The notes: generated by a model from the sequence alone, not told the origin. DNA of 64,000 nucleotides from JAMHWF01 sp964371405 (GCA_964371405.1 CAYJLV010000001.1:124001-188000), one strand, 5' to 3'; shown: positions 34,397 to 42,925, counted from the stretch's first letter. Numbers and translations are program-made.

Positions 34397-34948
34397 GTGG
34401 GAAGAATTCAGTCTACGGCGGGACGCCGAGCCGCATTGATTGCACTCGGCTCAGGCACGCTGCTTCTCGCCGCGTGTGTGTCCAAGCCCGTCCGGCCGGC
34501 AAACGCCGATGGCACTTGGTGTCATCGCGTCGGCAAGGCGCCACGCTACAAGCTGACCTGCACCAGTGCGCCCGTGCCGCCGCCCACCGTGGAAGACGAT
34601 GCAAAGCGGTTTGCTGCATCCGCGGACAGGTTCACGGTGTACGTGGTGCGGAAGCGGTGGGCCGACGCCGCCAACGTCGTCAAGCTGACCGTCGACGGAG
34701 GTGCGCAGGCCGAAACGGTGCCTGAATCCTTCGTGCGACTGAGGCTGCCGCCCGGTGAACATGTCCTGCGGGCGAGTTGGTCCGAAGGGGAAGCCCAGAC
34801 GCTGGTTCGGGGCGCTGCGGGCCAGATCCGCATCGTTGAATTCGTCGGTTCGGTTTGGGTATGGGGAAGCACGTACGAGTTCATGCCCGGCGACGAGGCA
34901 AGCCGGGATCGTGTGCTTCGAGTTCGAATGGTGGCGGATGTCGGATGA
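34397..34948 (+). CDS. Cys-pair lipoprotein, paralogue D
   Basis: The preprotein has 183 residues, GTG start at 34397 with GGAG at 34387-34390; GTG 34376 is an alternative. Lipobox LLLAAC at Cys27. It shares KPVRPANADGTWC, KLTC, LTVYVVRKRWAD-like sequence, VPESFVRLRLPPGEH and SVWVWGSTYEF with paralogue A. It sits 124 bp after the DUF4148 gene, the third such pairing in the window. Confidence 0.72.
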   Translation: MGRIQSTAGRRAALIALGSGTLLLAACVSKPVRPANADGTWCHRVGKAPRYKLTCTSAPVPPPTVEDDAKRFAASADRFTVYVVRKRWADAANVVKLTVDGGAQAETVPESFVRLRLPPGEHVLRASWSEGEAQTLVRGAAGQIRIVEFVGSVWVWGSTYEFMPGDEASRDRVLRVRMVADVG

Positions 34949-34994
34949 CAACTGCGGCGGACGGCCACCAACGAAGGCCGAGAGCGCCGAGAAC

Positions 34995-35010
34995 CTTACG
35001 AATCCGTAAG
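34995..35010. promoter_or_regulatory. response-regulator box CTTAC-GAATCC-GTAAG
   Basis: A perfect five-base inverted repeat with the same six-base spacer as the TGAC/GTCA boxes and the GTAAG half-site seen at 44644. It is 87 bp upstream of the Cys/His-rich gene at 35097 that opens the periplasmic copper block. Confidence 0.5.
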
Positions 35011-35096
35011 CATTTTGAGCGGATCGTGTTGGCCAGCGATCCGTAAACTGCGACGCAAACTGATGTTTCTCAATGCACTAAGGTAAAGTTCCGGGC

Positions 35097-35537
35097 ATGT
35101 CGGGTGTGGTTCGCCTCCTTCTCATCTGGTTCATCGCTGCTGCCGTCCCGCTGAAGGGCTTGGCTGCGGTGACCATGGGCGGATGCGGGCCGGGGCACCA
35201 TTCTCCCCGGGCGTCGGCAGAGGTCGTTCCGCACGAAACGCACGCCGCCTCCCACGAAGTCCGTGAAGCCGTCGGGTCTGGCGAGTCTGGCAGCGCAGCG
35301 GAGGCCGTGAACGAGGTTCCTCAGACTGCGTCGGATTTGTCGACGGGGCAGTCCCCGCAATTGAAGATGAAGTGCAGCAGCTGCGCACCGTGTTGCAGCG
35401 TCGCAGCGCCCGCGCTCGAGCGGGTGGGCATCTCGCAGGCGGAATCGGCGTCTACGGCGGTCTCCTTCCTGGAGATCCGCTTTCCAGCAGTCTTTGCGGA
35501 CGTACCGCATCGACCACCCCGCCTGACCCTCGCCTGA
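35097..35537 (+). CDS. Cys/His-rich exported protein, first gene of copper block
   Basis: The preprotein has 146 residues with a signal peptide ending LKGLAA near 22. The mature part starts MGGCGPGHH and contains scattered His/Glu (HETHAASHEVREA) and a CSSCAPCC cluster at about 97-104, a likely soft-metal site. The spacing resembles small leader proteins of copper operons, but I cannot assign a named family. An oppositely sized tail follows without motifs. It is followed by the gene at 35645 in the same direction. Confidence 0.6.
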   Translation: MSGVVRLLLIWFIAAAVPLKGLAAVTMGGCGPGHHSPRASAEVVPHETHAASHEVREAVGSGESGSAAEAVNEVPQTASDLSTGQSPQLKMKCSSCAPCCSVAAPALERVGISQAESASTAVSFLEIRFPAVFADVPHRPPRLTLA

Positions 35538-35644
35538 CCGCCACCCTGGTTGATGACCGCCTTCTCGGCGGCGCGACCAGCATCGTAGACCGGCCCCCCT
35601 GCTCTGCAGGCGGGGTGACACGGTCCGACTCAAGCGAGGATGTC

Positions 35645-35995
35645 ATGAAGATTGCCATGTACCGCTGGCTAGCGCCGGCATTCCTGGTTGCGGTCAGCTC
35701 TGCGAGCTGGGCCCAAACCGCGTCCGGCAAGAGAGCCGATCCACTCGATTCCTCGGCCGCCGTTCCGCCCCTGGCGTTTCAGTCGACGCTTGCGGGTTAC
35801 CAGCGTCACGCTGAACAACCCGTGGGCTCCTGGCGCGAAGCCAACGACACCGTCAACCGCATCGGAGGCTGGCGGGCCTATGCGCGCGAGGCCCGGCAGC
35901 TGGATGCGCCGGCCACGAACAACGCGCCCCCGAAGCCGGCAACGCCGGCGCCGGCAAGCGCCCCCGCCGGTCATGGCGGGCACAAGATGAACTGA
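35645..35995 (+). CDS. exported protein of copper operon, unknown function
   Basis: The preprotein has 116 residues with a signal peptide ending SASWAQ at 23. The conserved-looking block is LAFQSTLAGYQRHAEQPVGS then WREANDTVNRIGGWRAYA; the tail is Ala/Pro-rich and ends HGGHKMN. Small proteins of this shape typically stand directly before the TolC-type and multicopper oxidase genes in copper clusters. It ends 10 bp before the TolC-like gene. Start ATG 35645 follows GCGAGGATGTC. Confidence 0.62.
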   Translation: MKIAMYRWLAPAFLVAVSSASWAQTASGKRADPLDSSAAVPPLAFQSTLAGYQRHAEQPVGSWREANDTVNRIGGWRAYAREARQLDAPATNNAPPKPATPAPASAPAGHGGHKMN

Positions 35996-36005
35996 GGTCA
36001 AGCGG

Positions 36006-37457
36006 ATGAATTCACCTGCCAATCCCGGGCGCGTCGCGCCCGACCGCCCGAGCGTGCGACGTTCGGGACTGATCGTCGTTGTCCTGGTTTCTGCCGTGCT
36101 GGCCGGCTGTGCCAGCTTCTCCCCCGATGCCGGGTTCTCGTCGATCGAGTCCGCGGCCAAGGACAAGCTCGGCAAGGACGTGCGCTGGGCGCGCAGCGAT
36201 GCCGACGTCGACACCATCGATCGCCGCGTACGCGAGCTGCTTGCGAAGCCGCTGAGCGTCGACGATGCCGTTCAGGTGGCCCTGCTCAACAACCGCGGCC
36301 TGCAGGCTCGATTCCAGGATCTCGGCATCACCGAGGCCGAAGTCGTGCAGGCCGGGCGCCTGCCGAACCCTGGCTTCACGTTCGGGCGCCTTCGGCGGGG
36401 CGACGAGGTCGAACTGGAACGCGGGCTGCACCTCAACCTTGCTCGGTTGCTGACCTTGCCCATGGTCTCGCAGCTGGAAGCGCGCCGCTTCGAGCAGGTC
36501 AAGCGCGAGGTCACGATGGATGTCCTGTCGCTGGCCGCGGACGCGCGCAAGGCCTACTTCCAGGCGGTCGCGGCAGAGGAGACGGTGCGCTACATGCGGC
36601 AGGTGAAGCAGACGGCCGAAGCAAGTGCCGAACTGGCTCGCCGCATGGAGCAGGTGGGCAACTTCAGCAAGCTGGCGCGCACCCGCGAGCAGGCGTTCTA
36701 TGCGGACGCTGCCCTGGGCCTCGCACGTGCCGACCAGGCGCAGCGTGCGTCGCGCGAGCGGCTCGCGCGCCTGCTGGGCGTCTGGGGCGACCAGCTCCAG
36801 TTCCAGTTGCCGGAGCGCCTGCCGGACCTGCCGGCCGAGGCGCGCAACCAGCCGGACATCGAAGCCGTTGCGATGGCTCAGCGATTGGACGTGCAAGCCG
36901 CCAAGCTCGGAGCGGAGCAGACCGCGAAGAACCTGGGGCTGACCCGCACGACGCGCTTCATCAACGTGCTGGAACTTGGACTCGTACGCAACACCTCCAA
37001 CGAGGCTCCGCGGCAAACGGGCTGGGAGATCGGCCTGGAGCTGCCCCTGTTCGACTGGGGCGGCGCGCGGGTGGCTCGCGCCGAGGCGATCTACATGCAG
37101 GCACTGCACCGCGCGGCGCAGACGGCGATCAACGCCCGCTCGGAAGTGCGCGAAGCCTACGGCAACTACCGCTCCGCTTACGACATCGCGCGCCATCAGC
37201 GTGACGAGATCGTGCCGCTCAAGAAGCGGATCTCGGACGAGCAGGGGCTGCGCTACAACGGCATGATCATCGGAGTGTTCGAGCTCCTCGCCGACGCGCG
37301 CTCCCAGATCACGAGCGTCAATGCGTACATCGAGTCCCTGCGGGACTTCTGGCTGGCCCAGTCCGATCTCGACATGGCGCTCATCGGCAAGGCGGCGATG
37401 GCCGCGCCCGCCGGACCCGCGGCCGCGGCGGCGGATGGCGGCGGCGCCGGCCACTGA
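36006..37457 (+). CDS. TolC-family outer-membrane lipoprotein
   Basis: The preprotein has 483 residues with lipobox VLAGC near residue 35. It has two TolC-type repeats (VDDAVQVALLNNRGLQARFQ; PGFTFGRLRRG; and LPLFDWGGARVARAEA in the second half). No RND pump is next to it; instead a multicopper oxidase and cupredoxin follow, so it may export copper with a distant pump or have a CopB-like role. The C-terminal tail is Ala/Gly-rich and ends GAGH. Confidence 0.85.
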   Translation: MNSPANPGRVAPDRPSVRRSGLIVVVLVSAVLAGCASFSPDAGFSSIESAAKDKLGKDVRWARSDADVDTIDRRVRELLAKPLSVDDAVQVALLNNRGLQARFQDLGITEAEVVQAGRLPNPGFTFGRLRRGDEVELERGLHLNLARLLTLPMVSQLEARRFEQVKREVTMDVLSLAADARKAYFQAVAAEETVRYMRQVKQTAEASAELARRMEQVGNFSKLARTREQAFYADAALGLARADQAQRASRERLARLLGVWGDQLQFQLPERLPDLPAEARNQPDIEAVAMAQRLDVQAAKLGAEQTAKNLGLTRTTRFINVLELGLVRNTSNEAPRQTGWEIGLELPLFDWGGARVARAEAIYMQALHRAAQTAINARSEVREAYGNYRSAYDIARHQRDEIVPLKKRISDEQGLRYNGMIIGVFELLADARSQITSVNAYIESLRDFWLAQSDLDMALIGKAAMAAPAGPAAAAADGGGAGH

Positions 37458-37481
37458 CATATTCATTCAAGGAACTCGAAC

Positions 37482-38900
37482 ATGGTTTCCCGACGCAACT
37501 TTCTCGGCGGCGCCGGCGCGGTGACCGCTGCGGTGAGTGCCGCAGCGGTCAGCAAAGTCGCCATGGCGGCGCTGCCCGAGCCGGTCATTCAGACCAAACC
37601 CGACACGATGCCGCCGCTGGTGCCTAACACGGGCCGGCCTTACAACCCGGTGGTCACGCTCAACGGCTGGACGCTGCCCTGGCGCATGAACAACGGCGTC
37701 AAGGAGTTCCACCTGGTGGCCGAACCCGTGGTGCGCGAGATGGCACCCGGCTTCAAGGCCCACTTGTGGGGCTACAACGGTCAGAGCCCGGGGCCGACGA
37801 TCGAGGTCGTCGAAGGCGACCGCGTGCGCATCTTCGTCACCAACAAGCTCGGTGAACTGCACAGCGTGCACTGGCACGGGCAGCGCCTGCCCAGCGGCAT
37901 GGACGGCGTCACTGGCCTGACACAGCCTGGCATTCCACCCGGCAAGACCTTCGTGTACGAGTTCGTCGCACGGCGTCCCGGAACCTTCATGTACCACCCT
38001 CACGCCGACGAGATGGTGCAGATGGCCATGGGGATGATGGGCTTCTGGATCACGCATCCGAAGGGCAAGCACCCGCTCATCGACGAGGTGGACCGCGACT
38101 TCTGCTTCCTGCTCAACGCCTACGACATCGATCCCGGCGCCTACACGCCGAAGATCATGACGATGCTGGACTTCAACCTGTGGAGCTGGAACAGCCGCAT
38201 CTTCCCGGGCATCGACCCGCTCGTGGTGAGCCACATGGACAAGGTGCGCATCCGCATCGGCAACCTGACGATGACCAACCACCCGATCCACCTGCACGGG
38301 CACGAGTTCCTGGTCACGGGCACGGATGGCGGGCCGACGCCGAAGAGCACGCGCCGGTATGAAGTGACCGAAGACATCGCGGTCGGGCAGATGCGGCAGG
38401 TCGAGTTTCTCGCCGATGAGGAGGGCGACTGGGCCTTCCACTGCCACAAGAGCCACCACACGATGAACGCCATGGGCCACGACGTGCCGACGATGATCGG
38501 CGTGGACCATCGCGGCGTCGCCAAGCAGATCACCAAGCTCGTGCCCGACTACATGGTGATGGGCGAGCGCGGCATGAAGGACATGACCGAGATGGAGATG
38601 CCGCTGCCCGACAACACCGCGGCCATGATGACCGGGCAGGGTCCGTTCGGGTCGGTCGGCATGGGCGGCATGTTCAGCGTCGTGAAGGTTCGCAAGGGCC
38701 AGAAGCGCGGCGACTACGGCGATCCGGGTTGGTTCAAGCACCCGCCCGGAACGGTGGCCTACGAGTTCACCGGCGAACTGCCAGACCCGGCGCGCTTCAA
38801 GGCGGAAGGGACCGGCTCGATGCCCCCGGTCGCGAAGCCGGCCCAAGAAGTCGAGGTCAAGGTACGCAAACCCGGTGGCGGGCACGGCGGCCACAACTGA
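37482..38900 (+). CDS. multicopper oxidase, Tat-exported
   Basis: The preprotein has 472 residues. A twin-arginine signal (SRRNFLGG) starts it. Copper sites in order: HSVHWHG (127-133), YHPHAD (171-176), HPIHLHGHEF, and AFHCHKSHHTMNAM with the type-1 Cys near 321. It is expected to oxidise Cu(I) or phenolic substrates in the periplasm. Met-rich stretches (MAMGMMG; MKDMTEMEM) suggest cuprous oxidase activity. It is shorter than PcoA/CopA (about 600 residues), so it belongs to another branch. Confidence 0.9.
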   Translation: MVSRRNFLGGAGAVTAAVSAAAVSKVAMAALPEPVIQTKPDTMPPLVPNTGRPYNPVVTLNGWTLPWRMNNGVKEFHLVAEPVVREMAPGFKAHLWGYNGQSPGPTIEVVEGDRVRIFVTNKLGELHSVHWHGQRLPSGMDGVTGLTQPGIPPGKTFVYEFVARRPGTFMYHPHADEMVQMAMGMMGFWITHPKGKHPLIDEVDRDFCFLLNAYDIDPGAYTPKIMTMLDFNLWSWNSRIFPGIDPLVVSHMDKVRIRIGNLTMTNHPIHLHGHEFLVTGTDGGPTPKSTRRYEVTEDIAVGQMRQVEFLADEEGDWAFHCHKSHHTMNAMGHDVPTMIGVDHRGVAKQITKLVPDYMVMGERGMKDMTEMEMPLPDNTAAMMTGQGPFGSVGMGGMFSVVKVRKGQKRGDYGDPGWFKHPPGTVAYEFTGELPDPARFKAEGTGSMPPVAKPAQEVEVKVRKPGGGHGGHN

Positions 38901-38952
38901 GCGGCCTCGAGCCGACTTCCATCTGTCCCATCGGCAACAAGAAGGAATCCTG

Positions 38953-39477
38953 ATGAAGCAGTTCAAGCAATTTCTCGCGGCCACGCTCGTGGCCATCTCC
39001 GCCTCCGCAATGGCGCACGGTGACGAGGCCCATGCCAAGAAGGCCGGCCCGGTCAAGAAGGAACAGAAGGACTGGGGCATCGCCGGCGACGCCAAGTCTG
39101 CCAAGCGGATCATCGAAATCGGCATGGCCGACAACATGCGTTTCACTCCGGACAGCATCGAGGTGCGACAGGGCGAAACGGTGAAGTTTGTCGTGCGCAA
39201 CACCGGCAAGACCATGCATGAGTTCGTGATCGGCACGAAGGCCGAGAACGACAAGCATGCCGAACTGATGATCAAGTTCCCGACCATGGAACACGACGAG
39301 CCCTACATGGCCCACGTCGGGCCGGGCAAGACGGGCGAGATCGTCTGGACCTTCAACCGGCCCGGCGACTTCGACTTCGCGTGCTTGATCGCCGGTCACT
39401 ACCAGGCCGGCATGGTCGGCAAGATCAAGGTCGCCGCGTCGGGCGCCAAGGGTGACGGGCATGCGCACAAGCATTGA
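38953..39477 (+). CDS. copI: periplasmic cupredoxin, CopI-like
   Basis: The preprotein has 174 residues with a signal peptide ending ISASAMA. A plastocyanin/azurin-like fold has type-1 ligands: His in TMHEFVIG and Cys...His...Met in FACLIAGHYQAGM. The C-terminus ends GHAHKH. The sequence and its location match the CopI copper-tolerance cupredoxin known from Rubrivivax. It likely buffers or transfers periplasmic copper, perhaps to the oxidase upstream. AAGGAA precedes ATG 38953. Confidence 0.8.
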   Translation: MKQFKQFLAATLVAISASAMAHGDEAHAKKAGPVKKEQKDWGIAGDAKSAKRIIEIGMADNMRFTPDSIEVRQGETVKFVVRNTGKTMHEFVIGTKAENDKHAELMIKFPTMEHDEPYMAHVGPGKTGEIVWTFNRPGDFDFACLIAGHYQAGMVGKIKVAASGAKGDGHAHKH

Positions 39478-39946
39478 TGTGACGCGGAGGACTCGTCGGG
39501 CACTGCTGGCGGCTTCTGGAGGCGTTGCATTGCTGGGGCCCAGCCTGCTGCGCGCCCAGACGCAGCCCCTGCACATGGAGGTGTGGAAGAGCCCGTCCTG
39601 CGGTTGCTGCAAGGAGTGGATCAAGCACGTCGAGTCGCGCGGTTTCCGCGTGATGGTGCACGACGTCGGCAACACGGCGGCGCGCGAGCGCATGAAGCTG
39701 CCGATGAAACTCGGCTCCTGCCATACCGCGGTGGTCGGCCGCTACGCCGTCGAAGGTCATGTGCCCGCGGCCGATGTGCTGCGCCTGATCAAGGAGGCAC
39801 CCGACGCCGTTGGCTTGGCGGTCCCCGGCATGCCCGTCGGCTCTCCCGGCATGGACGGCCCGGACTACGGCGACCAGCGGGATCCCTTCGACGTGCTGCT
39901 CGTCGCCAAGGACGGCAGCACGCGCGTCTTCAGTTCTTATCGTTGA
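39461..39946 (+). CDS. DUF411 metal-binding exported protein
   Basis: The preprotein has 161 residues with a signal sequence over 1-35 (RRALLAASGG...LLRAQT). The mature part opens HMEVWKSPSCGCCKEW, with the CxCC motif of DUF411, and continues GSCHTAVVGRYAVEGHVPAADV. The family is tied to copper and silver resistance. It overlaps copI by 17 nt if ATG 39461 is used; GTG 39452 or GTG 39479 are alternatives. Confidence 0.82.
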   Translation: MRTSIDVTRRTRRALLAASGGVALLGPSLLRAQTQPLHMEVWKSPSCGCCKEWIKHVESRGFRVMVHDVGNTAARERMKLPMKLGSCHTAVVGRYAVEGHVPAADVLRLIKEAPDAVGLAVPGMPVGSPGMDGPDYGDQRDPFDVLLVAKDGSTRVFSSYR

Positions 39947-39963
39947 CCCATGAAAGGATCGTC

Positions 39964-40308
39964 ATGAAGTTTGCACTCCCCGCCCTGATGGCTTCCATCG
40001 CTCTGAGTACACCCGTCTGGGCGCAGCAGAAGGCCGACGAGCACGCGGGTCACCATGCCGCGAGCAGCCCGGCGGCAGCGGCCGACGAGATGACCGACGC
40101 GGAAGTCCGGAAGGTCGACATCGACGCGGCCAAGATCACGTTGAAGCATGGCGACATCAAGAGCCTCGAGATGCCGGCCATGACCATGGTGTTCAACGTG
40201 CGCGACAAGGCCATGCTCGGCCAGGTCAAGGCCGGCGACAAGGTGAAGTTCAAGGCCGTCAACGAGGCGGGCAAGTTCACTGTCACGGACCTCAAGGTGG
40301 TTCGCTGA
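39964..40308 (+). CDS. CusF-like periplasmic copper-binding protein
   Basis: The preprotein has 114 residues with a signal peptide ending PVWAQ at 21, then a His-containing linker. The CusF fold is marked by KITLKHGDIKSLEMPAMTMVF. CusF uses His, Trp and two Met for Cu(I)/Ag(I); here the Trp position is Met (EMPAMTM against NWPEMTM). It ends KFTVTDLKVVR. It follows DUF411 by 17 bp. No CusCBA genes are adjacent, so delivery may be to the TolC or oxidase side. Confidence 0.83.
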   Translation: MKFALPALMASIALSTPVWAQQKADEHAGHHAASSPAAAADEMTDAEVRKVDIDAAKITLKHGDIKSLEMPAMTMVFNVRDKAMLGQVKAGDKVKFKAVNEAGKFTVTDLKVVR

Positions 40309-40325
40309 GACTGCGAGGCGGCGCG

Positions 40326-40865
40326 ATGCGCTCCTCGGCCGCCAAGGCGCTCAGCGTCGGAATCGTTGCCACGCTGAGTGCCGCAGGTCTGGCCTGGCAT
40401 GAGTGCGTGTTGCTCGCGGCCGCCGCGGCCGTGGGGCATCGGCTCTTCCTCTGGCGCATGGACGACGGCGCGCCATGGGATGCATGGCGTGCTGGCGTGC
40501 GATGTCTCTTCGCGGGCCTGTTGGGGCTGCTGGTGGCCGTTGCGTTGTTCGCCGTCATCGCGGCCGGCTTGGCGGGCTACTGGCAGATGGGGCATCACCA
40601 TGCGCGCGCCACGCTCGCGTTGGTCGCGTCCGCTGCCGCCCTTCTGGTACTTGTCCAGGTGGACTGGCAGGCCCGTTGGGCCGAAACGCGCTTCTGGGCC
40701 TTCGTCGCCGGAGGCATCGCGGTGACGTTCGCGGCGTTGCGGTCCGACCTGGAATGGCTCCCATGCGTGGCCTCCGCAGGCATCGGAATGTGGCTGGCCT
40801 TTGCAAGCTGGCGGATGATCCGAACGCAGGCGCGCGATCTCCTGCGTTCGGATGCGCGGATGTGA
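40326..40865 (+). CDS. polytopic inner-membrane protein, unknown
   Basis: The protein has 179 residues and about five hydrophobic segments, with a short basic C-terminus. There is a Met/His string in GYWQMGHHHARATL between segments that could touch metal. No family is recognised. It sits 17 bp after the CusF-like gene and is followed by a cytochrome gene, so a role in membrane redox or copper handling is possible but unproven. Confidence 0.55.
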   Translation: MRSSAAKALSVGIVATLSAAGLAWHECVLLAAAAAVGHRLFLWRMDDGAPWDAWRAGVRCLFAGLLGLLVAVALFAVIAAGLAGYWQMGHHHARATLALVASAAALLVLVQVDWQARWAETRFWAFVAGGIAVTFAALRSDLEWLPCVASAGIGMWLAFASWRMIRTQARDLLRSDARM

Positions 40866-40884
40866 TGCTGGTCAGGACGAGCGC

Positions 40885-41364
40885 ATGAAACGAGGCCGGT
40901 TGCTCCTGGCTGCTGCCGCGATCGGTACGGTGGTTCTGGTCGTTGCCATCTCGAGCCTGACGCCGAAGCCGGCAAGCACCGGGCTGCTCAAACCTGACGA
41001 TGTGGAGGTGACGGCGCTGGGCCGGCAGGTCTACGCGACGCACTGTGCCGGCTGTCATGGGGCGAAGCTCGAGGGCCAGCCCAATTGGCGCCAGAGAGAC
41101 GCACAAGGCCGTTTGCCGGCGCCGCCACATGATGCGTCCGGGCACACGTGGCACCACCCCGACGAGACGCTCGTGCGCATCACGAAGTTCGGCGTTGCCA
41201 AGGCTGCCAACCTGGCGTCGTACGAGTCTTCAATGCCTGCGTACGAAGGCGTACTGACCGATTCCGAGATCGTGGCCGCGCTCTCCTGGATCAAGGCCCA
41301 GTGGCCCGCCAGCATCCGGGCCAAGCACGACGAGATGAACCGCAGTTCGTCGCAGCAGCGCTGA
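40885..41364 (+). CDS. c-type cytochrome, membrane-anchored
   Basis: The protein has 159 residues. An N-terminal anchor (7-25) leads to one heme-binding site, CAGCH in YATHCAGCHGAKLEGQ, with a distal Met in ESSMPAYEG. It is a monoheme class I cytochrome c. Its location after the copper-oxidase genes suggests electron acceptance from them. ATG 40885 is preferred over an upstream in-frame start at 40852 that encodes no plausible signal. Confidence 0.85.
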   Translation: MKRGRLLLAAAAIGTVVLVVAISSLTPKPASTGLLKPDDVEVTALGRQVYATHCAGCHGAKLEGQPNWRQRDAQGRLPAPPHDASGHTWHHPDETLVRITKFGVAKAANLASYESSMPAYEGVLTDSEIVAALSWIKAQWPASIRAKHDEMNRSSSQQR

Positions 41365-41368
41365 GTCG

Positions 41369-41566
41369 ATGCCGCACGAGTTCAGGAACCTCTCGAGTCT
41401 TTCGCACGCCGAACTGGGGCTCATGCTGATCGGTGGCTTGGCGAGCGCTGCGGTCATCATTGGATTGGCTCTGGTGCTTGCCTGGAAGAACCGACGCAGG
41501 AGTGCCGAAGGAAACCAGCCGCAGCGGCCGAAGCCTCGGAAGGTGAAGCGCCGAAAGCGACGATGA
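41369..41566 (+). CDS. small single-pass membrane protein with basic tail
   Basis: The protein has 65 residues: helix at about 18-40 (IGGLASAAVIIGLALVLAW) and a very basic C-terminus (KPRKVKRRKRR). It follows the cytochrome gene by four bases. The architecture equals the small protein at 13257; sequence identity is low apart from composition. Confidence 0.5.
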   Translation: MPHEFRNLSSLSHAELGLMLIGGLASAAVIIGLALVLAWKNRRRSAEGNQPQRPKPRKVKRRKRR

Positions 41567-41651
41567 GGCCGCTTGCGAAACATGTTGCGCGTCAAGGCCT
41601 CGGCGCCGTGCAACGTCGAAGATCATACTGAACCAGGAAGGATCACGATTC

Positions 41652-42038
41652 ATGCGGAAAACTCAGATTGCACTGACCGGCATGGCGCTGGTGATGGCCC
41701 AGCAAGCCTTCGCGGCCAGCCACATCGTCGAGATTGCCTGGAGTCGCGACGGGGCGTTTGCGCACAGCGCGAGCGTCGAACCAGGGAAGTTCGTCGAGCT
41801 GTGCGGCAAGCTTGCGCCGGGAGACGCCATTCACTGGGAGTTCGCTGCGTCCGTGCCCGTCGACTTCAACATTCACTATCACGTCGGCAAGGAGGCCGAG
41901 TTCCCGGCCAAACAAGCGCAGGTGAGTTCCGGGCAGGACACCTTGCGTGTGGCGGTGCGCGAGGACTACTGCTGGATGTGGAGCAACAAGTCGTCGAACC
42001 GGGCGCGGATCGACGTTCGACTGCAGCGCCAGAACTGA
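41652..42038 (+). CDS. small exported protein with conserved FNxHxH motif (paralogue)
   Basis: The preprotein has 128 residues with a signal peptide ending QQAFAA at 21. It is a paralogue of the gene at 10189: FVELCGKLAPGDAIHWEF, PVDFNIHYHVGKE and DYCWMWSNKS are shared in order. His-x-His plus acid and two Cys are conserved. An AAGGA lies about ten bases before ATG 41652. Confidence 0.7.
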   Translation: MRKTQIALTGMALVMAQQAFAASHIVEIAWSRDGAFAHSASVEPGKFVELCGKLAPGDAIHWEFAASVPVDFNIHYHVGKEAEFPAKQAQVSSGQDTLRVAVREDYCWMWSNKSSNRARIDVRLQRQN

Positions 42039-42052
42039 CACCGTCGCGGGCG

Positions 42053-42925
42053 ATGCGCATGGGGACCGAGACACTTCCGCTGAAGCGTTTCGATGCGGGG
42101 GAAGGTCGGCATTGCGCAGTCCTGCTGCACGGACTGGGCGGGACCCATCGCTACTGGACCTGCGGGCCAGTCTCGTTCGCACTGTCGGGGCACCGCACTG
42201 TTCTACTCGACCTGCTCGGCTTCGGTGAGTCGCCGAAGCCCTGGTTCCGCTACAGCGTCGAGCGCCACGTGGCGGCGCTGCATGCGAGCCTGGCCGGGGA
42301 GCGCTCCGTGACGCTGGTCGGGCACTCGCTCGGCGCCGCGCTGGCGCTCGCCTATGCGGCCCGCTATCCGTCGGTCGTCAGGCGACTCGTACTGATCAGT
42401 CTTCCCAACTTCGGCGGCGCGGAAGGAGCCGTCGCCTGGTTCGCCCGGCAACGTGGCGGCTGGATCTACACGAACATCTGGGCAACCGCACTCGCGTGCA
42501 TCCTGACGCGGCGCGTCGTCGGACACCTGTTGCCGCGTCTTCTTCGCGACATCCCGCGCGAAGTCGCCGAAGATCTCGTTGCGCACAACATGGTTTCGTC
42601 GACCTCGTCGTTGTGGGAAGTACTGTACCGCCATGACCTGCGCGCCGAGGCGGAGGCGACGGCGCAGATCCTGCCGGTGCTGATGTTGCACGGCAGTGCG
42701 GATTTGACTGCGCCTTTGGCCGGGGCGCAGGAACTCGCGACTGCGCATTCGACGTGGGAAATGCGCGTACTCGGCGGCGTGGACCACCATCCCTGGTTGC
42801 GGGCGCCGCACGAATGCCTGCAACACATCGAGCAGTGGTTGTCGCAAGTCAGGGAGCAGCCGCCGCCGAGCTCTGCAGAGCCATGTTCTTGCGCCGCCGG
42901 ACCCGGCGTGAAGGTGAACCCATGA
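42053..42925 (+). CDS. alpha/beta hydrolase
   Basis: The protein has 290 residues. The core is standard: oxyanion region LLHGLGGTHRYW, nucleophile elbow GHSLGAA, Asp in HGSADLTAP and His in GGVDHHPWL. The tail ends in a short Cys pair (PCSCAAGPG). It is cytosolic. Likely an esterase, peroxidase or C-C hydrolase; the substrate is unknown. Start ATG 42053, with ATG 42059 also possible. It overlaps the next gene by four bases. Confidence 0.8.
   Translation: MRMGTETLPLKRFDAGEGRHCAVLLHGLGGTHRYWTCGPVSFALSGHRTVLLDLLGFGESPKPWFRYSVERHVAALHASLAGERSVTLVGHSLGAALALAYAARYPSVVRRLVLISLPNFGGAEGAVAWFARQRGGWIYTNIWATALACILTRRVVGHLLPRLLRDIPREVAEDLVAHNMVSSTSSLWEVLYRHDLRAEAEATAQILPVLMLHGSADLTAPLAGAQELATAHSTWEMRVLGGVDHHPWLRAPHECLQHIEQWLSQVREQPPPSSAEPCSCAAGPGVKVNP

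Noticed and set aside
35592..35616. GC-rich hairpin before the gene at 35645
   Set aside because: The stem has a mismatch and no T tract; not strong enough to call a terminator or a regulatory RNA.
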